A stretch of DNA of 64,000 bases, from assembly GCF_000732925.1 (NCBI RefSeq), contig NZ_CP008953.1, forward strand, positions 1,922,001-1,986,000, in the 5' to 3' direction. The notes beneath the pieces are model-generated. The model saw nothing but the letters and a program-made list of their open reading frames with translations, searched no databases and was not told the DNA's origin. Positions within the stretch are counted from its first letter, which is position 1. Each line of letters begins with the position of its first letter. The translations under genes and the position numbers were made by a program. This document shows, one piece after another, positions 43,171-51,318 of this stretch. The stretch comes from Amycolatopsis japonica. GTDB lineage: Bacteria > Actinomycetota > Actinomycetes > Mycobacteriales > Pseudonocardiaceae.

Positions 43171-43658
43171 GCCGTCACCGCCTTCTCCAGCCGCAACGCG
43201 GCGATCTTGGCCAGCTCTTGACCGGCCACTTCGAGTTCCTTCTCAGGGTCGTTCGAAAGCCTCGAACGGAGGTTTTCCAGCAGTTCGGCGCCGCTCCGGC
43301 CGCTCGCGCAGACCAGGAAGACGTGCCCGAACGTCGCTTCGTATTCGGCGTTGGCCGCGGCGAACTCGCGCGCCGCGTCACCGTCCACTCCGGACTGTTC
43401 GGAGCGCGACCAGCCCGCTTCGGTGCTCTGCCCGCCGGCTTTCTCCCCGATCCGGGGATGGGCCGCCATGGCGCGCCGGACCTCTTCGGGGCGCAACGGG
43501 GTGAGCGCCTCGGACGCGGCGAGTAGCGCGGCGAGGTCGGCGTACGGGCGCCTGGCCAGCAGGGTTTCCACCCAGCGCGGGACGTCGAGGCAGGCGGTCA
43601 GCGCCGGCCGGACGTCCTGTGCGGGAGCCTCGTTGAACTCTCGAATGGTGAGCGGCAC
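43167..43658 (-). CDS. uraD: OHCU decarboxylase
   Basis: The 163-residue enzyme decarboxylates OHCU stereospecifically to S-allantoin. His67 (AAHPRIGEK) and Glu87 (SRSEQSG) are at the expected catalytic positions, and TFGHVFLVCASGRS is the conserved later segment. The GTG at 43658 was chosen because a promoter with -35 TTGACG and -10 TACCGT places the transcription start within two or three bases of it, so the mRNA is nearly leaderless. Longer readings upstream lack family similarity. Confidence 0.94.
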   Translation of the reverse strand: MPLTIREFNEAPAQDVRPALTACLDVPRWVETLLARRPYADLAALLAASEALTPLRPEEVRRAMAAHPRIGEKAGGQSTEAGWSRSEQSGVDGDAAREFAAANAEYEATFGHVFLVCASGRSGAELLENLRSRLSNDPEKELEVAGQELAKIAALRLEKAVTA

Positions 43659-43666
43659 GGGAACTG

Positions 43667-43707
43667 ACGGTACGGCGACGATTCCGCCGCCGTCAACATT
43701 TTGTTGA
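43667..43707 (-). promoter_or_regulatory. Promoter and operator of the uraD-uraH-uricase operon
   Basis: On the minus strand, TTGACG (43696-43691) and TACCGT (43672-43667) are 18 bases apart. The palindrome TCAACA-TTT-TGTTGA at 43693-43707 has perfect 6-bp arms and overlaps the -35 hexamer, so a bound protein would block RNA polymerase. The bound factor may be the DUF77-HTH protein encoded nine bases upstream. Confidence 0.6.
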
Positions 43708-43716
43708 AACAGCCCT

Positions 43717-44193
43717 TCAGTCTTGGTCTCGGTTGAGGTAGTTGTAGACCGTGAACCTCGTGACCCCCAGTGCCTCCGCGACGGTCGACACCGACTTGCG
43801 GAGGCCGAACGCGCCGCGTTCCTTGAGCAGCCGCACCGCGCGCTGCTTGGCGGCGCGGTCGAGGGTGTCGAGTTTCCCGCCGAGTTCGCGTTCGACGTCG
43901 CCGATGAGGCGGGCGAGGGCGCTGTGCAGCTCGACGGCGGGTTCGGCAGTGTCATCGCCGACCTGGCGGAGCTGGAGGGTGACGCGTGTGGCGCCGCCGT
44001 CCAGTGCCGCCCTGGCGATGGCGGGAAGCGCGTCGAGGAGGGTGTCGGCGTCGCCGCGGACGAGGGTGCCGAGCGGGCCGAAATCGGCGGACAGGCCCGC
44101 GCCTTCCGCGGTGTCGCGGGCTTTGACGGCGTGTTCGGGTGGCGGACCCTCGCCGTGGAACGGTTCGCTGGTGAACTCGGCTTCTAACTGCAC
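43717..44193 (-). CDS. Putative regulator: DUF77 (thiamine-binding-like) domain fused to HTH
   Basis: The 158-residue protein has an N-terminal half (1-78) with the features of the MTH1187/YkoF-type DUF77 fold: a first strand MQLEAEFTSEP, FGPLGTLVRGDADTLLDAL and TRVTLQLRQVG. The C-terminal HTH (about 113-155: KQRAVRLLKERGAFGLRKSV and ALGVTRFTVYNYLNR) resembles the HTH_22 domain of YheO-like regulators. It lies between uraD and allB and is transcribed away from allB. I infer a ligand-sensing regulator of purine catabolism. The start is uncertain; GTG 44193 is the first that leaves the first beta strand intact. Confidence 0.7.
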   Translation of the reverse strand: MQLEAEFTSEPFHGEGPPPEHAVKARDTAEGAGLSADFGPLGTLVRGDADTLLDALPAIARAALDGGATRVTLQLRQVGDDTAEPAVELHSALARLIGDVERELGGKLDTLDRAAKQRAVRLLKERGAFGLRKSVSTVAEALGVTRFTVYNYLNRDQD

Positions 44194-44268
44194 CAAGCGA
44201 AGGTAGCGCCGCTTGGGCTCGTTGACGAGCAGGGTGGCCGGAGTTAATGTCGGAGTGCGAAACCTCGA

Positions 44269-44283
44269 TTCCACTGAGTGGAA
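44269..44283. promoter_or_regulatory. Perfect palindrome TTCCACTGAGTGGAA before allB
   Basis: Seven-base arms around a single G, ending three bases before the GGAGG ribosome site of allB and 75 bp from the divergent regulator start. It resembles the site at 23285-23299 in the iclR-aceB gap. A repressor bound here would overlap the allB leader. IclR/AllR-type binding is inferred. Confidence 0.55.
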
Positions 44284-44298
44284 GTTGGAGGCTTTTTG

Positions 44299-45627
44299 AT
44301 GGACTTGGTGATCAACGCCGCCCGAGCAGTGACGGCCGCCGGAGAGGTACCCGCGACCATCGGTGTCGACGGCGGCCGCATCGTCGCGGTGGAGCCCGCC
44401 GGAGCCGGTCTGGACGGCGATCGGGTACTCGAACTCGGTGATGACGTCGTGCTGCTGCCGGGGCTCGTTGACACCCACGTGCACGTCAACGACCCGGGCC
44501 GCACCGAATGGGAGGGTTTCGCCTCGGCGACCCGCGCGGCCGCGGCGGGCGGGGTCACCACGATCGTGGACATGCCGCTGAACAGTCTGCCGCCGACGGT
44601 CGACGTCGCGTCGCTGGAGGTGAAGCGCAAGACCGCCGAGGGGCGCGTGCACGTCGACGTCGGGTTCTGGGGTGGCGCGATCCCCGGCAATCTCGCGGAC
44701 CTGCGCGGCCTGCACGAGGCGGGCGTCTTCGGGTTCAAGTCCTTCCTGCTGCATTCCGGCGTCGACGAGTTCCCGCCGCTGGACGCGCGTGGGCTCGAAG
44801 AGGCGATGACCGAACTGCGGACGTTCGACGGCATGATCATCGTGCACGCGGAGGATTCCGACGCGATCGATCACGCGCCCGACCCGCATGGCGAGAAATA
44901 CGAAGACTTCCTGCACTCGCGGCCGCGTGGCGCGGAGAACGTGGCGATCGCGCAGGTGATCGAACTGGCGAGGAAGACGGGCGTCCGCGCGCACATCCTG
45001 CATCTGTCGTCCTCGGACGCGCTGCCGATGGTCGAGAGCGCGCGGCGCGACGGCGTCCGGCTGACCGCCGAGACCTGCCCGCACTACCTGAGTTTCACCG
45101 CGGAGGAGATCGGCGACGGCGCCACGCAGTTCAAATGCTGCCCGCCGATCCGCGAGGCCGGGAACCGCGAACTGCTGTGGAAGGGCCTCGCGGACGGCGT
45201 CATCGACTGCGTGGTGACCGACCATTCGCCGTGCACGCCGGAGCTGAAACGCTTCGACAGCGGCGATTTCGGGCTCGCCTGGGGCGGGATCGCCGGCCTG
45301 CAGCTCGGCCTGCCCGCCGTCTGGACCCAGGCGCGGCAGCGGGGGTTCGCGCTCACCGACGTCGTCCGCTGGATGGCCGAACATCCGGCAGCGCAGGCAG
45401 GGATGCGCCGCAAGGGGCACCTCGCGCCGGGCTACGACGCCGACTTCAGTGTGTTCGCACCCGACGAGGCTTTCGTCGTCGACGTCGCGAAATTGAAGCA
45501 CCGCAACCCGGTCAGCGCCTACCACGGACGGCCGCTGGCCGGTGTCGTCCGGAGCACGTGGTTGCGGGGCGAGGAGATCACCGGTGAAGACCCGGCAGGC
45601 GTTCTGCTGACCCGGGGTGATTGCTGA
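44299..45627 (+). CDS. allB: Allantoinase
   Basis: The 442-residue metal-dependent amidohydrolase opens the allantoin ring to allantoate. Metal ligands are [15 protein letters not shown] (about 57-71), the carboxylated Lys in [11 protein letters not shown] near 149, a His in ILHLSS and [12 protein letters not shown] with the catalytic Asp near 315. ATG 44299 has a GGAGG site eight bases upstream. The stop is 13 bases before allantoicase, which has its own ribosome site. Confidence 0.95.
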   Translation: MDLVINAARAVTAAGEVPATIGVDGGRIVAVEPAGAGLDGDRVLELGDDVVLLPGLVDTHVHVNDPGRTEWEGFASATRAAAAGGVTTIVDMPLNSLPPTVDVASLEVKRKTAEGRVHVDVGFWGGAIPGNLADLRGLHEAGVFGFKSFLLHSGVDEFPPLDARGLEEAMTELRTFDGMIIVHAEDSDAIDHAPDPHGEKYEDFLHSRPRGAENVAIAQVIELARKTGVRAHILHLSSSDALPMVESARRDGVRLTAETCPHYLSFTAEEIGDGATQFKCCPPIREAGNRELLWKGLADGVIDCVVTDHSPCTPELKRFDSGDFGLAWGGIAGLQLGLPAVWTQARQRGFALTDVVRWMAEHPAAQAGMRRKGHLAPGYDADFSVFAPDEAFVVDVAKLKHRNPVSAYHGRPLAGVVRSTWLRGEEITGEDPAGVLLTRGDC

Positions 45628-45640
45628 GATGGAGGATGCC

Positions 45641-46645
45641 GTGAACGACCGTCCTGAGTGGACAGCCCTGCCCGACCTGGCTTCGCGTAAGTTCGGCGGG
45701 ACCGTGATGTGGGCGACGGACGAGTTGTTCGCCGAGAAGGAGAACCTGGTCAATCCCTGGGTGCCCGCGCATCAGACGGAGACCTTCGGCCCCAAGGGGC
45801 AGGTCTACGACGGCTGGGAGACCCGGCGGCACCGCGAGCCCGGCGACGACCAGGCGGTGATCCGGCTGGGCCTGGCGGGCGCGATCACCGGTGTCATCGT
45901 GGACACCGCGTTCTTCAAGGGCAACTACCCGCCGTTCGTCTCGGTCGAAGCGTGCGCCGTCGACGGCTATCCCAGCGCGGCCGAAGTCGCCGAAGCGGAC
46001 TGGGACGTGCTGGTGAAACGCGGCGCGGCAGCGGGACACACGGAGAACTACTTCGAGATCGGCGGGAGCAAGCGCTACACGCACGTCCGGCTGACCATGC
46101 ATCCGGACGGCGGCGTGGCCCGGCTGCGGGTGCACGGCACACCCATCCCGGATCCGCACCTGCTCGACCTCGGCGCGCTCGACCTCGCCGCGCTGGAGAA
46201 CGGCGCGGTGGTCACCGGGTGCAGCAACATGTTCTATTCCTCGCCCAACAACCTCTTCTCGCCGGGACTCGCCGCGCATCAGGCCGAGGGCTGGGAGACC
46301 GCGCGGCGCCGGGACGACGGGAACGACTGGGTCACGGTGCGCCTCGCCGGCGCGGGCGTCGTCCGGTTCGCCGAGTTCGACAACAGCAACCTCAAGGGCA
46401 ACGCACCGGGCTGGGCCGCGCTGAGCGGCCGGGACGGCGACGGCGAATGGGTCGAGCTGCTGCCCAAGACGCGGTTGCAGCCGGACACGCGGCACCGGTT
46501 CGCCCTCGCCGAGGGCCCCGAGGTGACCGAAGTCCGTCTCGACATCTATCCCGACGGCGGGATGGCGCGCCTACGTCTCTTCGGCGCGCTTTCGGAGCGT
46601 GGCCGCGCCGACGTCGCTTCGCGTTTCGAGGCGGCTCGCTCCTGA
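45641..46645 (+). CDS. alc: Allantoicase
   Basis: The 334-residue enzyme hydrolyses allantoate to ureidoglycolate and urea. Two homologous jelly-roll repeats are visible: DLASRKFGGTVMWATDELFA and WETRRHR in the first; GCSNMFYSSPNNLFSPG and WETARRRDDGNDW in the second. Each ends with RLRVHG- or RLRLFG-like strands. GTG 45641 was chosen because GGAGG lies six bases before it; ATG 45629 is possible. The next step, ureidoglycolate lyase, is not found nearby. Confidence 0.94.
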   Translation: MNDRPEWTALPDLASRKFGGTVMWATDELFAEKENLVNPWVPAHQTETFGPKGQVYDGWETRRHREPGDDQAVIRLGLAGAITGVIVDTAFFKGNYPPFVSVEACAVDGYPSAAEVAEADWDVLVKRGAAAGHTENYFEIGGSKRYTHVRLTMHPDGGVARLRVHGTPIPDPHLLDLGALDLAALENGAVVTGCSNMFYSSPNNLFSPGLAAHQAEGWETARRRDDGNDWVTVRLAGAGVVRFAEFDNSNLKGNAPGWAALSGRDGDGEWVELLPKTRLQPDTRHRFALAEGPEVTEVRLDIYPDGGMARLRLFGALSERGRADVASRFEAARS

Positions 46646-46710
46646 CGCATTTCGTCCTCTGAATGCGGTAGTTGGCATCGAGAACTACCGCGTTTAGAGG
46701 ACGAAATGCG
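46646..46710. terminator. 28-bp hairpin between convergent genes
   Basis: Arms 46646-46673 and 46683-46710 pair over 28 positions. Two of these are G-U wobbles in RNA and the rest are Watson-Crick. The loop is nine bases. It begins on the base after the allantoicase stop and ends three bases before the stop of the convergent small gene, so it closes both transcripts. Confidence 0.8.
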
Positions 46711-46713
46711 GGG

Positions 46714-46890
46714 TCAGGGACGGGCGCCGGGCCGGTTCAGGTACGCGGAGAACAGCGAAAGGACGATACCGACCGAGAAGATCGCGGTGAGCCACCAAGC
46801 GCCGCCGATGGACAGGTTCCACACCAGGGCACCCGCCATGAGCAGTGCCATGACGATGTTCCTGAGCTGCAGCGGCGTCGGTTTGGCCAT
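46714..46890 (-). CDS. Small two-helix membrane protein (58 aa)
   Basis: The minus-strand frame begins ATGGCCAAACCGACG and encodes two hydrophobic helices (NIVMALLMAGALVWNLSIGG and WWLTAIFSVGIVLSLFSAYL) separated by a tight turn, ending NRPGARP. It matches the general plan of small actinobacterial membrane proteins of unknown function. The hairpin next to its stop supports a real gene end. It is 34 bp downstream of the CoA-binding gene and in the same direction. Confidence 0.6.
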   Translation of the reverse strand: MAKPTPLQLRNIVMALLMAGALVWNLSIGGAWWLTAIFSVGIVLSLFSAYLNRPGARP

Positions 46891-46924
46891 GCCGCCACCC
46901 TCTCACGGGCCGGGCGGGCCCTGG

Positions 46925-47401
46925 TCAGGGGGCGGACTGGCGACGTGAGCTGATCACGCCGGTGTTGAACCCGGCGAGGTGGAGCCCACCGGCGAACCGG
47001 GCGTGCTCGATCTTCACGCAGCGGTTCATCACCACGTCCAGCCCCGCCTCCTTGGCGAGGTCTGCGACGGGCTCGTGCCACAGGCCCAACTGAAGCCAGA
47101 GCGTGCGCGCTCCGGCCTCGACGACCTCCTCGGCCACGCCGGGGAGGTCGTCGTGCTTGCGGAACACGCTGACCAGGTCGGTCTCGCCGGGCACGTCGGC
47201 CAGTGACGGGTACACCGGCCGTCCGAGGAGTTCGTCCAGCCGCGGGTTCACGAAGTTGACCTCGTACTTGCTGGAGGACAGCAGGTACGTCGCGACGAAG
47301 TAGCTCGGCCGCGCGGGATTGTTCGAAGCGCCGACGATGGTCACCGACCTCGTCCGCGAGAGGATGCGGCGCCGCTCGACCGCGCCGGCGTCGTAGGTCA
47401 T
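46925..47401 (-). CDS. CoA-binding domain protein (YccU type)
   Basis: A 158-residue Rossmann-fold protein. The nucleotide loop is TIVGASNNPARPSYFVATYL (about 24-43), followed by VNPRLDELLGRPVYPSLADV, LWLQLGLWHEPV and the conserved VVMNRCVKIEH. These proteins bind CoA or a derivative; no reaction is established. It overlaps the stop of the sulfhydrylase gene (ATGA), so both are made together, possibly linking it to sulfur amino acid metabolism. Confidence 0.88.
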   Translation of the reverse strand: MTYDAGAVERRRILSRTRSVTIVGASNNPARPSYFVATYLLSSSKYEVNFVNPRLDELLGRPVYPSLADVPGETDLVSVFRKHDDLPGVAEEVVEAGARTLWLQLGLWHEPVADLAKEAGLDVVMNRCVKIEHARFAGGLHLAGFNTGVISSRRQSAP

Positions 47402-48687
47402 CCCGCCACCGCCTTGCCGAGCGCCTGATCGAGATCCCACAGGATGTCGTCGACGTCCTCCAGCCCGACCGACAGGCGGATCAGGTCCGCGCCCACCCCG
47501 GCCGAACGCAGCTGATCCTCGGAGAGCTGCTGATGGGTGGTGGACGCCGGATGGATGACCAGCGTCCGCGCGTCCCCGACGTTCGCCAGATGCGACAGCA
47601 GCTCGACCGAGTTCACGAACGTCTCCCCGGCGGTGCGGCCGCCGTCGACGCCGAAGGAGAACACGGCGCCAGGCCCGGCGGGCAGGTACTTCTTCGCGCG
47701 ATCGTGGTGCGGGTGATCCGGCAGTCCCGCGTAGTTCACCCACGCCACCCGGCTGTCGTTCGCGAGGTACTCCGCGACGGCCCGCGCGTTGGCGACGTGG
47801 GCGTCCATCCGCTGCGGCAGCGTCTCGACCCCTTGCAGCAGGAGGAAGGCCGAGTGCGGCGAGAGAACGGCGCCGATGTCGCGCAACTGCTCGGCGCGAA
47901 GCCGGGTGCAGAAGGCGTACTCGCCGAAGTTCTCCCAGTACTTCAGGCCGCCGTAGCTCTCGACGGTCTCGGTCATCCGGGGGAACTTCCCGTTGCCCCA
48001 GTCGAACTTCCCGGACTCGACGACCACCCCGCCCAGGGTGGTCCCGTGCCCGCCGAGGAACTTCGTCGCCGAATGCAGCACGATGTCCGCGCCGTGCTCG
48101 ATCGGGCGGCACAGGTACGGCGTCGCCAAGGTGGCGTCGACGACCAGCGGGATGTCGTGTGCGTGCGCGAGCTCCGCCAGCCCGGCGATGTCGGCGATCC
48201 CGCCGCCGGGATTGCCGATGACCTCGGTGAAAAGCAGCTTCGTCCGGTCGGTGATGGCGGCCGCGTAGTCCTCGATGCGGTCTCCGCTGACGAAGGTCGT
48301 CTCGATCCCGAAGCGGCGCAGCGTCCCGGTGAGTTGCGTGACCGTGCCGCCGTAGAGCCCGCCCGCCGAGACGATGTGGTCGCCCGCCTCGGCGAGGGCG
48401 GAGAACGTCAGGAACTCCGCCGCCTGGCCGCTGCTGGTCGCGACCCCGCCGATCGCGCCTTCGAGGCTGGCCAAGCGTTCCTCGAAGGCCGCGACCGTCG
48501 GGTTGCCGATGCGGCTGTAGATGTTGCCGTACTTCTGCAGCGCGAACAGGTTCGCCGCGTCGGCCGCGTCCTCGAAGACGAAGCTCGTGGTCTGGTAGAT
48601 GGGCACGGCGCGGGCGCCGGTCGCCGGATCGGGCGTCCCGCCCGCGTGCAGGGCGCGGGTGCGGAAGCCCCAGGTGCGTTCACTCAT
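47398..48687 (-). CDS. metY: O-acetylhomoserine sulfhydrylase (MetY-type, PLP enzyme)
   Basis: The 429-residue enzyme forms homocysteine from O-acetylhomoserine and sulfide. The Cys/Met-metabolism PLP fold shows as ATSSGQAAEFLTF (phosphate loop), NPGGGIADI, DATLATPYLCRPIEHGADIV and the PLP-binding Lys in HSATKFLGGHGT near residue 205. The C-terminal VIHPASTTHQQL and LIRLSVGLED are conserved. ATG 48687 was preferred over an upstream start at 48714. It is followed by the coupled CoA-binding gene. Confidence 0.93.
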   Translation of the reverse strand: MSERTWGFRTRALHAGGTPDPATGARAVPIYQTTSFVFEDAADAANLFALQKYGNIYSRIGNPTVAAFEERLASLEGAIGGVATSSGQAAEFLTFSALAEAGDHIVSAGGLYGGTVTQLTGTLRRFGIETTFVSGDRIEDYAAAITDRTKLLFTEVIGNPGGGIADIAGLAELAHAHDIPLVVDATLATPYLCRPIEHGADIVLHSATKFLGGHGTTLGGVVVESGKFDWGNGKFPRMTETVESYGGLKYWENFGEYAFCTRLRAEQLRDIGAVLSPHSAFLLLQGVETLPQRMDAHVANARAVAEYLANDSRVAWVNYAGLPDHPHHDRAKKYLPAGPGAVFSFGVDGGRTAGETFVNSVELLSHLANVGDARTLVIHPASTTHQQLSEDQLRSAGVGADLIRLSVGLEDVDDILWDLDQALGKAVAG

Positions 48688-48741
48688 CGCGCCCGACGCT
48701 ACCTCGCGTCCCACTCCGTGGCCATCGTTCCCAGCACGTGG

Positions 48742-49923
48742 CTACTTGCGGTCCAGCGTGATCACGGTGCCGGGACGGTGACCGTTCCGGCGCGGGGTGA
48801 CCGGACGCGGTTCACGCGACACCGCGACCCCGGCGGGCCGCTGCCGATCGATCGGCAGGACCTCTCGCGAGTTCGTCCGGTCGGCCAGCCGCAGGGACTG
48901 GGCCGAGGTAAGCCACTCCTCGGCGGGCTCCGCGATTTCGAGCAGCAACGCCTCGAATTCCGACCGGGTGGTCTCGAGGATGTGCGGCGCCGCGAGCCAG
49001 CGCAGCACCTGACGTCCGGTGACCGCCATCCGTTGGCGCGGCGAGGACACCAGTCGCTGGTCGAAGTAGCGGATCAGCACCTCGTCCACGGTGTCCCAAG
49101 CGTTGGCCGCGCCGAACAGGTCCAGCACGTCCTCCGAACCGAGGATCTTGAACGCCTCGGTCAGCAGTTGCATGACCTCGACCCGCAGCACGTTCAGGTG
49201 ACCGTACGAGGTGAACTTCAGGTTGTTCCGCAGGTCGAGACCGCTGCGCCGGACGACCGCCACACTGCCGAAACTCGGGTCGTACGCGCGTTCGCGGACG
49301 ACGTCGGAGATCCGCTTGTCCCGCCAGAACAAGGCGACCTGGTTGCTGAACTGGGTGAACAGCTGGTGGAAATCGGTGTTCGGCCGCGAGTTCGCCGAGC
49401 CGAGCCCCTTGCCGTAGCCGAGCACGCGCCGGTACGCGCTGACGCGATCCCGCCTGGTGTAGCGCAGGACGTCCCGCCGGTCGAACCGGTACAGGCCGAA
49501 CGCGCCGGGGCCGTCCGAAAGCCGGATGGCGCCGCCCTGGAACAGCTCCTGCAGTTTCTGCACCACGCGGAACACGCCGATCCGTTCGTGCTGGTACAGG
49601 TAGTACAGATCGCCGACCGCGATGACCCGTTCCGAGGCGACGGTCTCGTCGTAGGCGTCGACACCCGGTGGCATCGCCGTCGCGCCGAGGTCCGTGGCCG
49701 AACCGTCGCCGAGCCCGACGAGCTGCGCGATCCCGCCGTCCGCCGGCCCCGGTTTGCCCCGCTGTTCCGCCTCGACGGCGGTGAGCATGTCGTCCAGCTG
49801 TTTGAGGACCGCGTCGCCGAGTTTCGGATCGCTGCCCAGTTCGTTCGCGAGCTTCCCGGCGACCTGGCCGCGCAAGGCCGCGACCCGGTCGAAGAGTTCC
49901 CGGTATTCCTTTTCCGTGCCCAT
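48742..49923 (-). CDS. Unknown protein, last gene of five-gene cassette
   Basis: The 393-residue protein belongs to no family I recognise. It is mostly alpha-helical and charged, without signal peptide or membrane segment. The N-terminal 60 residues look like a coiled coil (EYRELFDRVAALRGQVAGKL). A central region has aromatic and basic residues (GDLYYLYQHERIGVFRVVQK and YRFDRRDVLRYTRRDR). The C-terminal tail is Pro/Arg-rich and disordered. A GGGAGGAAG ribosome site precedes the ATG. It is 24 bp after the preceding cassette gene. Confidence 0.7.
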   Translation of the reverse strand: MGTEKEYRELFDRVAALRGQVAGKLANELGSDPKLGDAVLKQLDDMLTAVEAEQRGKPGPADGGIAQLVGLGDGSATDLGATAMPPGVDAYDETVASERVIAVGDLYYLYQHERIGVFRVVQKLQELFQGGAIRLSDGPGAFGLYRFDRRDVLRYTRRDRVSAYRRVLGYGKGLGSANSRPNTDFHQLFTQFSNQVALFWRDKRISDVVRERAYDPSFGSVAVVRRSGLDLRNNLKFTSYGHLNVLRVEVMQLLTEAFKILGSEDVLDLFGAANAWDTVDEVLIRYFDQRLVSSPRQRMAVTGRQVLRWLAAPHILETTRSEFEALLLEIAEPAEEWLTSAQSLRLADRTNSREVLPIDRQRPAGVAVSREPRPVTPRRNGHRPGTVITLDRK

Positions 49924-49947
49924 CGTCTTCCTCCCGTACGGGTCCGG

Positions 49948-51318
49948 CTACTGCCCGGGCCGCTTGCGCGTGGTCCGGGGTTTCGGCGGTTCCTCCGCCT
50001 CGGGTGGTGTCTGGCCTTCTCCGGCGCCGTGCCCCTCGCGGAGTTCGGCGACCGAGGGCACCGCCGGCGTCCGGCCGGGCGGCGGGGTGAGCTGCGGGGT
50101 GGGCGGCGCGGGCGGATTCGGGTCGGACGACGACGGCGAGCCGTCCCGCCCGATCGGCTCGGCGATCCGGACGACCTCCTGGAGATGGTCGTCGAGTTCG
50201 TCGATGGCCCGCTGCACACGGGAGCTGAAGAATCCCGGGGGAAGCGACGCGCGGAAGTTGCCCGGCACGTCGCCGTTCGGACCGCCGGTGCTCTGCCGGG
50301 GAAGGTTCGCCACGATCCGCTGCAGCCGCTTCGCGATCTGCAGGAACGACGTGCCGACACCTTCCTTGCCCGCCGACTCGATCAGCTTGCCGCCCTCGAA
50401 GGTGGCGAACTCGCGGATCCAGCGAAGCAGCCCGCCGAGCGACATGGTCCCGCCCTGTGGATCGGGGACGCGGAGCACTTCGAGGTCTTCCTGCTGGACG
50501 AACACCGACCGCAGCATCGCGACCACCTCGTCGACCTGCGACGCGGTCGCGGACAGCAGCCGGGAAAGAGCGACCACGGCGGGACCGAAGAACGGCTGGC
50601 CGCCGGCCGGTTGCGAGAACGGGTCGATCTTGTCGCGTGCGTCCTGCCAGCCCCTGAACAACGAGACCACCCAATCCGTCAGCGTGATGAAGGAGGTCTG
50701 GATCCGTTCCTCTTCGATCGTGTTGACCTTGCCCGAGACCAGGCCGAACTCGTCCCGCAGCTGGCCGAGGTGTCCTTGTGTACGGTCCCCGGCGCCGACC
50801 GCGAGGCCGCCGTTGCCGAGCAGCAGCAGGAAGAGCTGATCGACCCGCGCCACGCGGATCAGCGGGCTCTCCAGCTCCTGCCGGATCTGTTCGAGGTCGT
50901 GCCGGACGAGCGCGCGGAAACCCTCCGCGTTCTCGGGATCCGCGTCCGTCCTCAGTGGACGGAGCGAATCGAGTAGCGCCAGCGAGTCCTTCACCGCGCT
51001 CCTGGCCCTCGCCGCGAGCGAGGCCTGGCCGCCGGTGACGGCGCCGAGGTCGGCCTGGATCGCGTATCCGCGCGGAGTCCATTTCGCCTCGGTGCGGCCT
51101 TGGACCTCGTTCAGTTCGAAACTGCCGGTCAGCGCGGCCACGAATCCTTTGGTGTCGCCTTCGCGCCACTTCCAGCCGAGCATGTCGCTGATCGTCTGTT
51201 CGGCGAGTTTGCCGGGGGCCGCCGCCTGCGGTGGGTACTGCCCGGTCGACAGCGGATACGCGCTGTCGATGTCCTGTGCGCGCGGCAACGTCGCGCCGCG
51301 GTCGTCGTTGATCGTCAT
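49948..51318 (-). CDS. Unknown helical protein with Pro-rich tail, cassette gene 4
   Basis: The 456-residue protein has no recognised family. Residues about 1-380 are helical, with segments such as VDQLFLLLLGNGGLAVGAGD and PFFGPAVVALSRLLSATASQ that could be buried or membrane-near. The last 70 residues are Pro/Glu/Lys-rich and probably disordered. The ATG at 51318 overlaps the stop of the preceding gene; an upstream in-frame start at 51333 is possible. The size and tail suggest a structural or scaffold component, but this is speculation. Confidence 0.7.
   Translation of the reverse strand: MTINDDRGATLPRAQDIDSAYPLSTGQYPPQAAAPGKLAEQTISDMLGWKWREGDTKGFVAALTGSFELNEVQGRTEAKWTPRGYAIQADLGAVTGGQASLAARARSAVKDSLALLDSLRPLRTDADPENAEGFRALVRHDLEQIRQELESPLIRVARVDQLFLLLLGNGGLAVGAGDRTQGHLGQLRDEFGLVSGKVNTIEEERIQTSFITLTDWVVSLFRGWQDARDKIDPFSQPAGGQPFFGPAVVALSRLLSATASQVDEVVAMLRSVFVQQEDLEVLRVPDPQGGTMSLGGLLRWIREFATFEGGKLIESAGKEGVGTSFLQIAKRLQRIVANLPRQSTGGPNGDVPGNFRASLPPGFFSSRVQRAIDELDDHLQEVVRIAEPIGRDGSPSSSDPNPPAPPTPQLTPPPGRTPAVPSVAELREGHGAGEGQTPPEAEEPPKPRTTRKRPGQ

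Noticed and set aside
47533..50976. An 1147-codon plus-strand frame across metY and the cassette
   Set aside because: It crosses several real minus-strand genes with clear ribosome sites and overlaps; typical antisense shadow.
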